From the NCBI GenBank assembly GCA_030435675.1, contig CM059621.1, forward strand, positions 9,424,001 to 9,488,000: DNA of 64,000 nucleotides, given 5' to 3'. This DNA is from Steinernema hermaphroditum. Its lineage: Eukaryota; Nematoda; Chromadorea; Rhabditida; Steinernematidae. Within the stretch, counting starts at the first letter, position 1, and each line of letters opens with the position of its first letter. The position numbers and the translations under genes were made by a program. Below the pieces are notes generated by a model that worked only from the letters and a program-made list of their open reading frames with translations, searched no databases and was not told the DNA's origin. Shown here one piece after another: positions 35,218 through 46,243 of the stretch.

Positions 35218-36912
35218 ATGACGGCGCCCGGAGAGTCGGAGGTGGACGACTTCGGCGCTTATCAGCGCTGGCTCTTCGTCATCACTCAACTTGGGTACCT
35301 TCCCGTCGCCGGGAGCATGCTCGCCACCACCTTCTTCGAGCCCAGCAAGGTGTGTCGTCTTAAGCTGCTTCCCTAAAGAGTGTGTTCAGGCGCAATGCGA
35401 GAGGATGCGGAACGGGTCGTCGACGATGGGGAACGCGCCCTTCGAGTCGTTCCTCTTCGAGCAGGAAGAGGAGAACTTCTTCTCCCTCCTCATGCACTGG
35501 AAACTCGCATGTCGGCACTCGGCGATCCCCACCTTCATCTCCTTCTTCGTCATGCTCGGCGGCGTCGTCGGCGCCTTCGTCGCCGGCTACCTCGCCGACC
35601 GCTTCGGAAGGAAGCCCGTCGTCGTCGGTAGGGGAAGCTCTGCTCCAGGGCTGCACGATCGCTTACAGGCACGATGACGGCGCTGTGCCTCGGGAATCTG
35701 CTGCTGATGGCGCTCAGTGACTCCCACTGGGTGCTCACGGGAGTCACCCTCGGCTGTCTGGGGGCCGCCTCCGGAGGTTACATGGTCACCAACATGGTGC
35801 TCGTGGTGGAGGCATTGGAGAAGGCGCGTTCGCGGCTCCTCGTCGTCTCGATGAACGGCTGGCCCCTCGGCATGAGCTTCGTAGCCGTCTGTGCCTGGCT
35901 CTCGCGCCACTGGTGGACCTACCACCTCGTCATCGCCCTTTCCGCCGGCATCTTCGTCATCGTCCTGGTTGGTTACCGTGCCCCTCCCCCTGACACCAGC
36001 CTCTTTAGCAAACGTTCTCCCTGGAAAGCGTCCGCTGGCTCGTGCAACACAACCGTCACGTGTGCGCCGACAGAATCCGGCTCATCATCGACAGCCGCAA
36101 TGGAATGCCATCCATCCTGCGCTTCTCCGACGTCCAGTGCGCCTCCGAGGTGCCCCCACCCTCCAGAAGCCTCTTACTCCCGGTCATTGCAGCCACTGAC
36201 GCTGGGTCTCGAAGCGAAGCCAACGACACCTCCCAGAAGACACTACTCGTACGTGGACCTCTTCGCGCACCGCGCCGTGCGGGCGCACCTCCTGGCGCTG
36301 CTCTACTGCTTCACCGTCTCGAGCGCCGTCAGTTTCGGTATCTACTTCAACGTGGAGGCGCTGCCAGGGAACCGCTTCGTGAACCTGCTCAGCATGGGCG
36401 CCCTCAAGTTCTGCCTCGGTCTCGTCCCCTTCTTCGTCTCCCGCTGGTTCGGCCGGCGCCCCATCGCCCTCCTTTCTACGGGCGTCGCCGCCCTCGCCGG
36501 CTGGAGCCTCGTCGTCGCCTGGATTGCCCTCCGTCTCGGCAACCACTGGCTCGTCTCCGCCCTCAGCATCACCGTCACTGCCGCCCTCGACCCCACCTGG
36601 AAAATCAACCACTTATACTCCACAGAGCTCTTTCCGACAGTCGTCCGGAACATGGCGCGCGCCGTTTGTAACGTCGGGGCGCGCCTCGGCGGCCTCGTCG
36701 CCCCCGGGGTGAGTCGCTCTCTTCCTTCAGTCCCTCAACCCCTTCAGATCGTCTTCCTCCGCGGCTCCAATGAAGTGTTGCCCTACGTCGTCTTCTCCGT
36801 CCTCCTCTCCCTCCAGTGGCTCATCTCCTTCGCCTTCCTGCCGGAGACGAAGGACCGACCCCTCAGCGACGCCCTGCAGAAGGAGGGCGCCGAGGACGAG
36901 GGGGGCGCGTGA
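35218..36912 (+). CDS. SLC22-like MFS organic-ion transporter
   Basis: Multi-pass plasma-membrane carrier of the major facilitator superfamily. Six exons (35218-35349, 35390-35627, 35669-35967, 36009-36149, 36193-36708, 36748-36912) give 496 residues. Features: a large first extracellular loop after helix 1 with Cys, the loop 2-3 motif GYLADRFGRKP, ESVRWLVQHNRH after helix 6 (the ES-x-R-W-L signature of SLC22), FGRRPIALL at loop 8-9, TELFPTVVRNMA (the STELFPT-x-x-R motif) and LPETKDRPL at the end. These together point to organic cation/anion transporters. The substrate cannot be predicted. Confidence 0.9.
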
Positions 36913-37394
36913 GCCCCGCCGGAAAGAGTGTACCTTACGTGTACATATCGAAGATAGATGATAATTTATTTGCGGGGTCACTAGAAATCACAGGAACCCT
37001 TGGTGCGAGTCAAGTAATGTACAGAAAGTGGTGAAGGACACTGGAGATGTTGCGGAATATACACATTTGAGGGGATTTACAGTCAGTTGCGAAAGAAGTC
37101 GGCCCGCGTGAAGTATCGTCTTGAGATTGAGTCGAAGGGAGAAGTGGAGGAGGCACGAGTCACTCGCTCGAAGAGGCTACAATCTCGCTGGTTAGGCATA
37201 CCCCCAATTAATCATTGAAGGAAATGAAGGTCGTCGACTAAACTTTGAACTCGTCCGCGCGCAGCGATCCCCGAAGGACGTGTTTTTGCGAGTGCGCTTT
37301 TAGGGGGTTCTCTCCGGTCTGTTGCGAGGAGAAGTCGCGCGGAACACCTTCTTCGGCTCTTCTGCGGCACTCAGCGAACGGATGTCCGCCGCGA
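36913..37394. other. Convergent 3-prime gap
   Basis: About 480 bases between the ends of a plus-strand transporter gene and the minus-strand PKI gene. No feature recognised. Confidence 0.4.
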
Positions 37395-37759
37395 TTAACG
37401 CGCCACTGGAACAGCGTCGCCGCAGGGCGCCCCCTGGGGGAAAAACTCACCCGAATCCGTGGACACTTCGTTGGCGCTGTCGGAGGCCGTCTTTGGATCG
37501 CCGATGCTCGCGTATTGAAGGGCGTCGGCCAGCTTGAAGGCGCCAGGGTCAGCGCTGGCAACCTCCTCGGGGTCCACGAGGGCGTTCCGCCGCCCACAGC
37601 GTTGTGAGGCGATGAACTGCTCGTGGAGTTGGTCGGGCGTCGCCATTGTCGAACAGCCTGCGTTCATCTCCTCGGAATCTCCGGCGGCCTCTGGCTGGCT
37701 CGTCGACTGCTCTTCTGCTGCAGAGGACACCGTTGCAATCGTCGAGACTTCGTCTGAAA
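37395..37759 (-). CDS. cAMP-dependent protein kinase inhibitor (PKI)
   Basis: Small heat-stable inhibitor that binds the PKA catalytic subunit as a pseudosubstrate and carries it out of the nucleus. The pseudosubstrate is QFIASQRCGRRNALVDPEE, matching the family pattern F-I-A-S-x-R-x-G-R-R-N-A with the phosphorylatable position replaced by Ala. The export-type helix follows (AFKLADALQYASI). An exon begins after an acceptor at about 37760 (DEVSTIATVSS); an internal ATG at 37667 could also start a shorter form. A likely intron (GTGAGT donor, about 37440-37405) near the 3-prime end stays in frame. The 5-prime exon is not identified. Confidence 0.7.
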
Positions 37760-39250
37760 GATATATACAGTACCCTGCAGACACTCGGAAGCGAAGCACG
37801 GAAGCCTCCACATGACACTTCGCTGCATCACGCACGGACGCCCTCGCTGCAAAAGTCAAAAATGCGAAGTCAAATCGAGGTGACGTCGCCGGGCGCGACG
37901 AAGGAGGTCCGCCCCTCCCCTTCTAACGATTTCCGAATAATCTCTGGACTTGCCGAGTTCGGAGTCCGTAAAGTCGCGTGTTTTCGCGCCTAATTGAGTG
38001 GGAACAAGGACATCGAGTGGGAACAAAGAAATAATTAGCGCGGCGCCAGGGGATCGAGCGATCGATGGATGTGGGGCGCCCCGCTGAATCGCAAACGTGG
38101 AGCACGGGTGGAGCCAACATGGTGTCCCTAGGAAGAGCGCCTTTCACGCCCCAATGGGGACCGAGAGTCCCGGCGAGGGAGGCAGTGGAGAGTGATGGAA
38201 GTCGGAGTTTCCGCTTTTTGGTGCCACGGCTTTAATTTGAATGAGACGCTTGCGCTCTGATTCCCCCGAAGGCTCGCGCGCCGTCGGCCGAGGCGTGACG
38301 TAGACACTCGAGGGTATTCCGCGCCATAAACAATTCTGACGTTATGTAACAGAAAAGCCGACGGCGGCGGAACTCAGCGCTGATAATGGCCGTTCGCTCT
38401 TTGCAGAGGCGCCACAGAGCCCGGTGACTCTAAGAGTCCAAAACACCCCCGGAGAACACCGGAAAAGCGGACGCGATAAGAGTTCCTAATGCGATTTCGG
38501 AATGGAGACGCATTAATTTATGCGTCACGCGGCGACACGAGAACGCCGAGTGGTTTAAATTACGAGCGACGACCGAGGGAAAGCGCGGAAGGGATAAAGA
38601 ATGCCGAAGTGAATCACTTTCGGAGGACTACTGGAGACGTCTGCTCGCGATACGTCGCAATTCCGAATGAAAGGAGGCGGGCGCGCTGCTGTCGTCAGCG
38701 GACGGATAATCACCCTCAAAAACAAAGGAGATGCGTCAAATGGAGGTGAGTGCATTTTAATGAACTCAAACAACAAGCTCGCGAAACAGCCTCAATCCAC
38801 GCGGGGGAGCCTATCGCAACGGCACTCATGGCGTCGCCAACAGCTGCTGTCTGATTTCCACGCCGTTCATTCTTTTGTTCGGAGGATCTATTGCGCGCAC
38901 GCCGAATGCCTTGCGCAGAATTGTGGTCACGGGCACCGCGACCCGTCGAGAACGGGGGAGCGACATTGACTCGTTTTCTCGTGTTTTTACCGATTATGGT
39001 GTAACAGTACGCTTCCGTCGTTAAGGAGAACGAGTCCCCCATGTCAATTCACGTGCGTCGCTGACGGCAAAACTCCAGCATGCCCAAACAGCACAATTTT
39101 TCCAAAAACTGGAAGGCTCCGGAAGACACTTTTAGGAGACTACTTATTATTAACTACATTTAAATAGTAATATCATATGTTTGTACAAAGGGATCCCGGC
39201 TTCCCCACTAGTATTAGTAGACCTACTTTCCTTTGGGCATCTTCCTGTTT
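37760..39250. other. Intergenic region, no gene seen
   Basis: About 1.5 kb, mostly GC-rich to 38600 then AT-rich. It may contain 5-prime exons of PKI on the minus strand. No domain, repeat or RNA gene is recognised. Confidence 0.4.
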
Positions 39251-41334
39251 TTAGCTCGAGGGTGCATCACACGAGAACTCCGGCATCGTCGACAGCGTGG
39301 ACGTGGGCATAAACCCTGGACAGAAAACCATACGAAAGAAACGGCTGCGTGGTAATTCTTCGACCTTCAAACGCTTTTCGCGGTCGTTATCGGTGAGACG
39401 TTCAATGATATCTGCGGCTGATGTCGAAATATCCAGTGCTGATAGTGAGCGGCCCTAAATTATCACTGCTATCCAAACGCTGTCATTCAATCAAAACGCA
39501 CCACCTTAATCAGATCTTTGCCGGTCAGAAGTTCGTACAGAGTAAACCCAAGAGCCCAGAGATCGACTTCACAGGAATACCCAGTTCCGAAAAACTCGGG
39601 TGCAGGATGCTTCGGTATACCGTAGTAAATTCCATTGGCACCCTGATCCACCGTCACCGCCAAACCGAAATTACAAATTTTGACATTCATTTCGAAGCTC
39701 ACGCAGATGGAATCGGTAGAAATGTCGCCATGGACTATTTCCGATTCGAGGTGAAGATATCTTAGCCCATCAGCAATCTGAAACAAATGAAGCTCTCTTT
39801 CACAAATAAAAACGATAGCAAAACCTGATTAATATAGTATCGTGCCTCCTCCTCACATAGGCGCCGCCTTCGCTTCAGAAGACGGGATAGGGGGTATGCA
39901 ATGCACGGCTCGTACAGAAGATAAATGAAATTAGCGTCGGCGAGGTGTTTGACGAAATCCACGATAACTGAGTGGCCTAATGTTGCGAGGGTAACCATCT
40001 CACTTACTATCTGAAGAATAGCATCCATAAAGCTGCTACGTAGCAACAGTAACGTACTCTCTCCTGCAATCCGTGTGTTTGGGATATGCGTTTCCTATCA
40101 ATGACAACAGCTTCGTGCCTTGTTTCTCCTTCTTCGGCAGATATTGAGTAGATATTCCCGAATTTCCCATTGTGCAGGTAGCGTTCAATGCTATACAAAA
40201 CCCCGGTGGAGTCGTCGAGCACTGCTTCAGGCGGAACTCCCACGGAGTTGCCTTTCTGGAAAAATTTTCTCCATGAACAAGAAGATAAAAATTATCCTCA
40301 CTTCAAATACAGGCATCTTCATCAAACATTCCTCGGGAAGCGATGTGGGATAATGACCAACGTTGAAAAATTCCATGTTCTGCACCTCGTGCACCCGTAT
40401 TCGATCTTCTCGACGTCTTTTCAGCATACTACTAATCAAGGTTTTCGCGGGAGCGGACAAATGGGACGGTAGACTGTAGCTACCTCGTTTAATGCGCCGT
40501 GACGTCTTCTGAAAGAAACGATGTATTCAGCAACAAAGCGGTTCGCGCGCACGTCCAACATTCCCGTGTCAAAGGGTGGCCTTCCTACCAACATACAGTA
40601 AACCACACATCCTAGTGCCCATACATCAACCCCAAATGAGTATTCTTTTTTATCTAGGACTTCCGGCGCCATATAATTGGGAGTACCACAAGATCCGCCT
40701 CTTTTGTCGTTGTCGTATATAGCCAAACCGAAATCGCCTATCTTCAGAGCCATATTACTGCTGATGAATAAGTTGGCAGGCTTTATATCCCGATGAATGA
40801 TATTCGAATCCCGAAGGTACTTCATGCCTTCGACAAGCTAAAATCAGGCACCCATAAGTATTTCCACTGATTGTCAACCTACATGACCAATGAAAAATCG
40901 CGTTTCTTCCTCGCTGAGAACACGCCGCCGACGGATTATATCGTTCAAAGTGCCGTTGTGGCACAGTTCCATAATGCAGTACACATTAAGATCATCCCTG
41001 AAGTGGTCGTACATCTTGACGACGTTGGGATGCTGCAGATCTCCTTGTATTCTTATCTCGTTGACCAACTGAAAAGGAGAGATATATATTAGGTAACTGC
41101 TAAATGCATCAATTGTACCTTGCAGCGAGCGGTTGTCTTGGTGAGTGATTCTATCGATACAACCTTGGCGGCTAATCTTCTTGAAGAGCCACGTGGCGAC
41201 ACTTCGTAGCACCGAGCAAAGCCGCCTCTCCCAAGATACGGCCCAACCTCATAGCGAACATTATTCCGATCGTCGTAGATTTCGCCTGTGCTCTCGATAA
41301 GCAGGCAGTTGTACGGCGTTACGGCGCTCCCCAT
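39251..41334 (-). CDS. Tandem Polo-like kinase and pseudokinase
   Basis: The first kinase domain (residues about 25-290) is complete: GRGGFARCYEV, AAKVVSIES, NIIHRDIKPANLF, GDFGLA, SCGTPNYMAPEVL, DVWALGCVVYCMLVGRPPF, and the closing FFNVGHYPTSLPE. The SCGTPNYMAPEVL segment and the ending are Polo-like. The reading then passes in phase through an intron at about 40306-40261 into a second, similar domain beginning GVPPEAVLDDSTGVLY, with NGKFGNIYSI, no clear ATP-binding Lys, HGD in place of HRD, and NFG in place of DFG, ending FFRMVFCPGFMPTSTLSTMP. It stops at 39251 with no polo boxes. The second copy is therefore a likely pseudokinase. Confidence 0.8.
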
Positions 41335-41769
41335 GTTTCATCGAGATCCAGAAAGGGCTGAAAAACGGCGGCGTTATTCTACGAGAACGTGAAAGTGTTT
41401 CTTGTCGAAACAAGAAACCGAGTGATTAAAAGGAGCTCATAGAAGCGACCGTATAGTGAACCCATGTCAGGGGAAAGGAGGAACAGACGAGAGATTAAAG
41501 GGGAATTCTTCGTTGCAAGACACGGTTCAGGTCCAATCAGCTCTCTATCTACAGACATCTGACGATCAGACTCATGTCTACTTTGCAGATACCCTCCATC
41601 ATTCACGAGCAACGTTTTTCCGGGAGTGGTAGGCTTTTTTTAGGGTTTCTGTCTTTTCAAGATATTCGCCCGTTCCCCATTTTCTAGGGCTCCCTCACAC
41701 TGCAATCTCCGTCTTTCCCTTTGGGAGAGATCTATGCTTTTATTTTGCAGCACATTAAGTATAATTATT
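41335..41769. other. Short intergenic gap
   Basis: About 430 bases between two minus-strand genes (3-prime end of the GNAT-JMJD5 gene and start of the tandem kinase). No feature recognised. Confidence 0.4.
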
Positions 41770-44144
41770 TTACACATAACTTTCCCGTTTCTTCTTTTTT
41801 GCCTTATGCACTTCCATTTCTTCAGCTGGCGTCTCTGTTGTGCTGTTTTCCACCACCAGTGTGTTTTTTGATCCATCGTATTTGCTGCTTCCGAACCACA
41901 TCGACACAGATATCGAAGGGTCGATAGATGCGACATAATGGAAGTAGCCCTTTGGGATGAAGAGAGCATCACCGGGTTGCAAGAGAACGTCTTCAATGAT
42001 TACATTCTTAAATAAGGGAAATTCTTCCAAGTCAGGGTCTTCCAAATCTATCTGACTGCTATTCTTGGCCATCGGATCATCGAAGAGGTATAGATTTTCT
42101 TTGAATTTGGGAGAAATAAGTCTAAAAAACTTTCTCCCTTGAATCTAAATAGTGGTACTTGTTAGATAGGCTCTGTCACAATTCCAGAAATACCTGACAG
42201 AAGAAGTTATCGCGAGGGTCGTGATGCATCGGGGACGCCGAGCCACCTTTGCCCAAGAAAATATGTTTCTCCACGTGCGCCTCATTTTGCGGATGACAGA
42301 AGCAGTAGTCGGGGGTAGGTACGTCGTTTTCGAGGACAGGTACCTGATCGAACAGCCTATGTTGAGCGAGATACCCGGCTTTCACTTTCGAATTCTTATT
42401 CTGAAAAGCTGGGTAAGAATTCATCAATTCGCGGACGTTAAGTCACCCCAGATTCAACCAGTTCAACCAAAAAATCATGGAAGGTTCGGACTTTCTGTGA
42501 AAATGAATCTTCCGTATACGAACCGTACTCAATTGGAACATGACGGTGTGAGAGGATATGGTGAAGATACTCAAAACTGAAGGAAAAATAGAAATTAATG
42601 ATATAACAGATTCCCCAAACCTCCATTTTTGCGTTGCAGGCATGTTCTCTACAGCCCGGCGAATGACCACAGGTGTACCATGTACAACGTGCCTGCTGAA
42701 AGTGTCAAACGAAGGCTCAATGCACTCATCAACGGTAGCCGACGAGATTCCTCTAAGTGCCCGGACAGGCCTGCGAGAACCCTGAAAGAAAACGACTTGC
42801 CACACAACTACATTGTAAACTCACCAATTTGGAGAAGTCAATCTTGGGGGCAGCGGGAAGCAGATTAATCTGAATGTCGTGGGCACATCTGGAGAGGCTT
42901 TGATCGTCCAGGTCTCCACCCTTCATCAACGCATCGTCACAAGCAGCTAAGGCTTCCTACACACTACCATAGATGATCGCGATTGTGGTGCACTGGACAA
43001 ACCTTATAGTTTCCGTTCTTGTACAAGTGAATCATTTTGATTGTCTTCGCACAGGTGTAGAAATAACGCCATCTGTCGTCGACCGTAGAGTAGTGAGCAT
43101 TAATACGACACGTGAGTTTATCGATAAGTGTGTTGTAAAGCTTGGTAGTGGACTCTGAAGCTCCCTGTTTGTGAAGGAATTGAAGAGGTGAAACTTACCG
43201 GTAAGGCAATAATCGTCCTTGAAGAATTTTTCCGTTAACTGCTGGAAGATGATGTAGAGCAGGTTCCCTGTGAAGTACTTGGTGATGTCGCGGGATTGGA
43301 GGATGAGGTTCGGCAGCACGAACGGGCGCTAAACCGAAAACATGAGCCATCAGGGAATTGTTAGTTCAATTCTTGAAAACTTTTACACTTTTGGCGATAG
43401 GAGAGAGGAAGTCAGAAGCGGTGAAAAGCTCACCTCCATTTGGTATAGAAAGTCCCGAACTTTGTCGATATTCTTCGCGTGGTCGATGTCGTGGCTGCTC
43501 TTCGTCTTCTGTCCGGGAAATCCGTAGATGGATGGCTTGTTGATTCGCAGCCGCTCGTATTGGAGTGGAGCCGTGAAATTGGGCCAAATAATCATGATCT
43601 TGTGCTTGATGCCGCATTCGCTGAACTCGTCGCCAAACGGTTTGAATCCGAACCGCGTGTACCAGTTGATAAGATAACTCTGCGCGTGAACCCCCACAAT
43701 AAGGTCCGCGTAAATCGGGTCGTTCTGTGCCACATTAAGAGCTTCTTGCACGATCTGTTCGCCATATCCACATTTTCTGTACTCCTGAACAGCAACATTG
43801 CACTTCGGTCCGAGAACTTATCTTACGGGAAGAATGGCGACCCGCTCCAGCTTCACAAAGGGCGCCGCGTTTCTCACGCGGCACACTCCAACCACCTGGC
43901 TTCCAACGTAGGCAGCGATGTGAGTGGACCCGCTAAAGTCAAGCCCGTCAAATTCGTCGGCGTAAAGGCAGTTTTGCTCCTCACAGAAAACTTTCGTGCG
44001 CACCGCCTTGCACGCGTTAAAAATCGCCAATTTCTCCGGCAATTCCGCAAGTGCGGCGCCTCCGACGTTCTGTACACTCTTGAAGTACAACTTCGAATCG
44101 TTCTGCATCTTCGAAGGCGCCGCTCTGGTGGAACTGAGCGACAT
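41770..44144 (-). CDS. GNAT domain fused to JMJD5-like oxygenase
   Basis: N-terminal acetyltransferase fold in exons 44144-43827 and 43784-43434: VGVCRVRNAAPFVKLERVAI and the acetyl-CoA loop RKCGYGEQIVQEAL, then YTRFGFKPFGDEF. An in-phase intron leads to 43328-43199 (RPFVLPNLILQSRD) and the JMJD5 N-terminal helical part (WRYFYTCAKTIKMI, GNYKEALAACDDALMKGG). The JmjC domain follows: HGTPVVIRRAVENM, GYLAQHRLFDQVPVLENDV, the iron motif PMHHDPRDNFFCQ, GRKFFRLISP, and IPKGYFHYVASID with the second His. JMJD5/KDM8 acts as a protein oxygenase (arginyl hydroxylase). An acceptor CTTTTCAG three bases before the ATG suggests trans-splicing at 44147. No Met suits a separate JMJD5 start. Confidence 0.78.
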
Positions 44145-44241
44145 CTCCTGAAAAGACATCAGTGACAGGCGGCTACGAGAAGAAGACGACGCGGAGGGCC
44201 GGGGAGGTGTTGTGGGCAATCGTGTCGCTCGGGCAATCGTG

Positions 44242-44857
44242 TCGCTACCGTAATTTATACTGAAAATCAGGGTGTTCGCGGCGGGACCCGTGAATCTACC
44301 GCAATATGCAATTCCAGGAGAAGACGGATAAGTTTTTGAAATGCCAGTAGTTTTTTTTTCGATAAGCAGATCTTAACCACATATCTCCGACTAATTCAAC
44401 AATAGTTTCCCCTCTGATGATTTAGCGTTAACTTTCTCCCCAACCCATCAAGAAAGAACAGACCACACAAGACGGCGGCGTCCGTTCGCAGAAAAAAAAA
44501 AGTTGTGTGTGGTCTTGACCGAGTGTTGGACACAGCCTGTAATATCTAGGTCAAACTCTCAAATTCCCTTGGAAACAGCTTCGGAACGTTAAAAATACGA
44601 TAAAGTAGTGTGTCACAAAGTTTTCACGTCAAAAAAGTTCCACTGGGTCTGGAGGACTGGGAAGGGAGGCGTCGTCTGGGAAAAAAAACTGGGAGGCGTC
44701 GTCAGTTTATTGGTTACCTCTTTTCACTTCCCACAGAACTGGAAGTAGCCGGTACCTCCCGGGAGGCATTTCCCAGTGAGCTGGATACGGCTACAGAAAT
44801 TCAGGATGACGTTCCCGCCGCGAACACCCTGATTTTCAGTATAAATTACGGTAGCGA
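44242..44857. mobile_element. Small element with TACCGTA-ended inverted repeats
   Basis: Left TCGCTACCGTAATTTATAC continues through GAAAATCAGGGTGTTCGCGG to about 44290; the reverse complement lies at 44805-44857. The interior (44444-44800) is a member of a dispersed repeat family with a second copy at 61985-62345. No convincing protein. The ends contain the TACCGTA word found throughout the window. Confidence 0.75.
44444..44800 (+). repeat. Dispersed repeat, copy 1
   Basis: Begins with a hairpin (GAACAGACCACAC ... GTGTGTGGTCTTGACC), then CAAACTCTCAAATT, a GATAAAGTAGTGTGTCACAA stretch and CTGGGA-rich text. About 80 percent alike by eye to 61985-62345 in the same orientation. Both copies keep an open frame starting near GTGTCACAAAG, but its ATG is lacking. 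Confidence 0.8.
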
Positions 44858-44862
44858 CCAAA

Positions 44863-46243
44863 TCCCCCGGCGACACGATTTGTGCATTGGGTCCCACAGA
44901 GAACACCTTGATTATCACGGTAGCGTCCAAATTCCCCGGAGCGTCCAAATTTCCCACCACACCGCCACAGAGGAGCTACGGATGTCGGTGACGGAGCGCC
45001 GACAGAAAGCGGCGGCGCGGCAGCAAGCCTGGCGCATCGGGACCCGCAACGGCACAAACACGGCACAGTAATCTCCGCTCAGCCCGGATCTAGCGGCTTT
45101 ATGGGATCAGGGGACTCTAGTTGCTGACAGCCGTCCGGGAAGCTATGTGGTCGGTCCTCCTCGGAGCGTCGTCTGCATGTCGCCTCAGCTTCTGGACGCC
45201 CGTCCCTGTCCCTCTACAGTACCCTTTTCGTCTCGATTCATACCTGATCCTCTGCTTCGGAGAGCCGGCGCTCCTTTCCGCCGCCGGGCCGCGTGGATCG
45301 ATCGCATCTCGAAGACTCGCTTCGTCCCTTCGCGCGTCTTCGGCCTTGAGAAAATCGGCTTCTGAACGGATTTATCGGATCTAAGCCCCGATTCTCCGCC
45401 TCTGATTAGCGCATCCCCTAGCAACGGAGGGGCTGTTCACGGCACGGTCACTCACAGTAGTCCCTCACGCTCACCTCAGGTCTGCCGTCGATCCTTTGTT
45501 GGCTTTGGAGGCTCGCCGTAAACAACGCCTTCTGTCTTAGCGTACTCCCTATCAGCTGTATTAATCTATCCTCTGATCTCTGCACGCGATTTCGTTTCGA
45601 TCGTGGTCATCGACGCCTTCTTCTTCTCGCTTTCCCTTGCACCTCGCGCGAGGATTCTTCGAGGCTTCTGCCCATGGGAGAATGTCGGCTCGGATGCCGG
45701 CTGACCTTTAGGCGCGACGAGCTGTCTTTTCGACGCTTCCCCTGCAATCCTATTGCTTATCACCTTCTGCGCCGCACCGTTTTTCTGTAAACTCCGCTTG
45801 CACCTCCTTCGCTCTTTGGCAGCTCCGCGCCCCGCTCCTGTTTTCGCGCCAGAGGACGAGCCCGGGGCCCCGTTGTCACCTGTCTTCCGCGTCCCCGCGT
45901 GTCCGCCAGACTCCCCGGCTCTCTCTCGATCGATCGCCGCGGCTTATCGGTGCCGCCAGAACCCGACGACACCAAGAAACGCGAACTCCTAGGCGCCACG
46001 CGCCTCCACGGCTCCCTTCGGCGGAGACGGCGCGTCGCCTCTTCCGAGGGACTTTGACCTTCCGGAGATCGGAGAACCGAAACACCGTATCTGGCAGGGG
46101 AGAGGTGCACTGAGCATACGGTAGCCATCAACGACCTTCCGAGACCTTCCAGGTTCACTTTTTGTGGTCGCGTCGGGAGTGGGTTAGACGGGCGCGCGAG
46201 TCTCATTCCCTACCGTATCCTTTCGCTCAGAATTGGGCTTCAG
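44863..46243. other. GC-rich intergenic region, no gene seen
   Basis: About 1.4 kb upstream of the SLC17-like gene. Open frames on both strands are Arg/Pro-rich and show no family features. TACGGTA copies lie near 46117 and 46208, just before the transporter start. Confidence 0.4.

Noticed and set aside
45760..46206. A 148-codon minus-strand Arg-rich frame
   Set aside because: Composition follows from GC-rich DNA; no domain or splice support, and it overlaps the promoter region of the SLC17-like gene.
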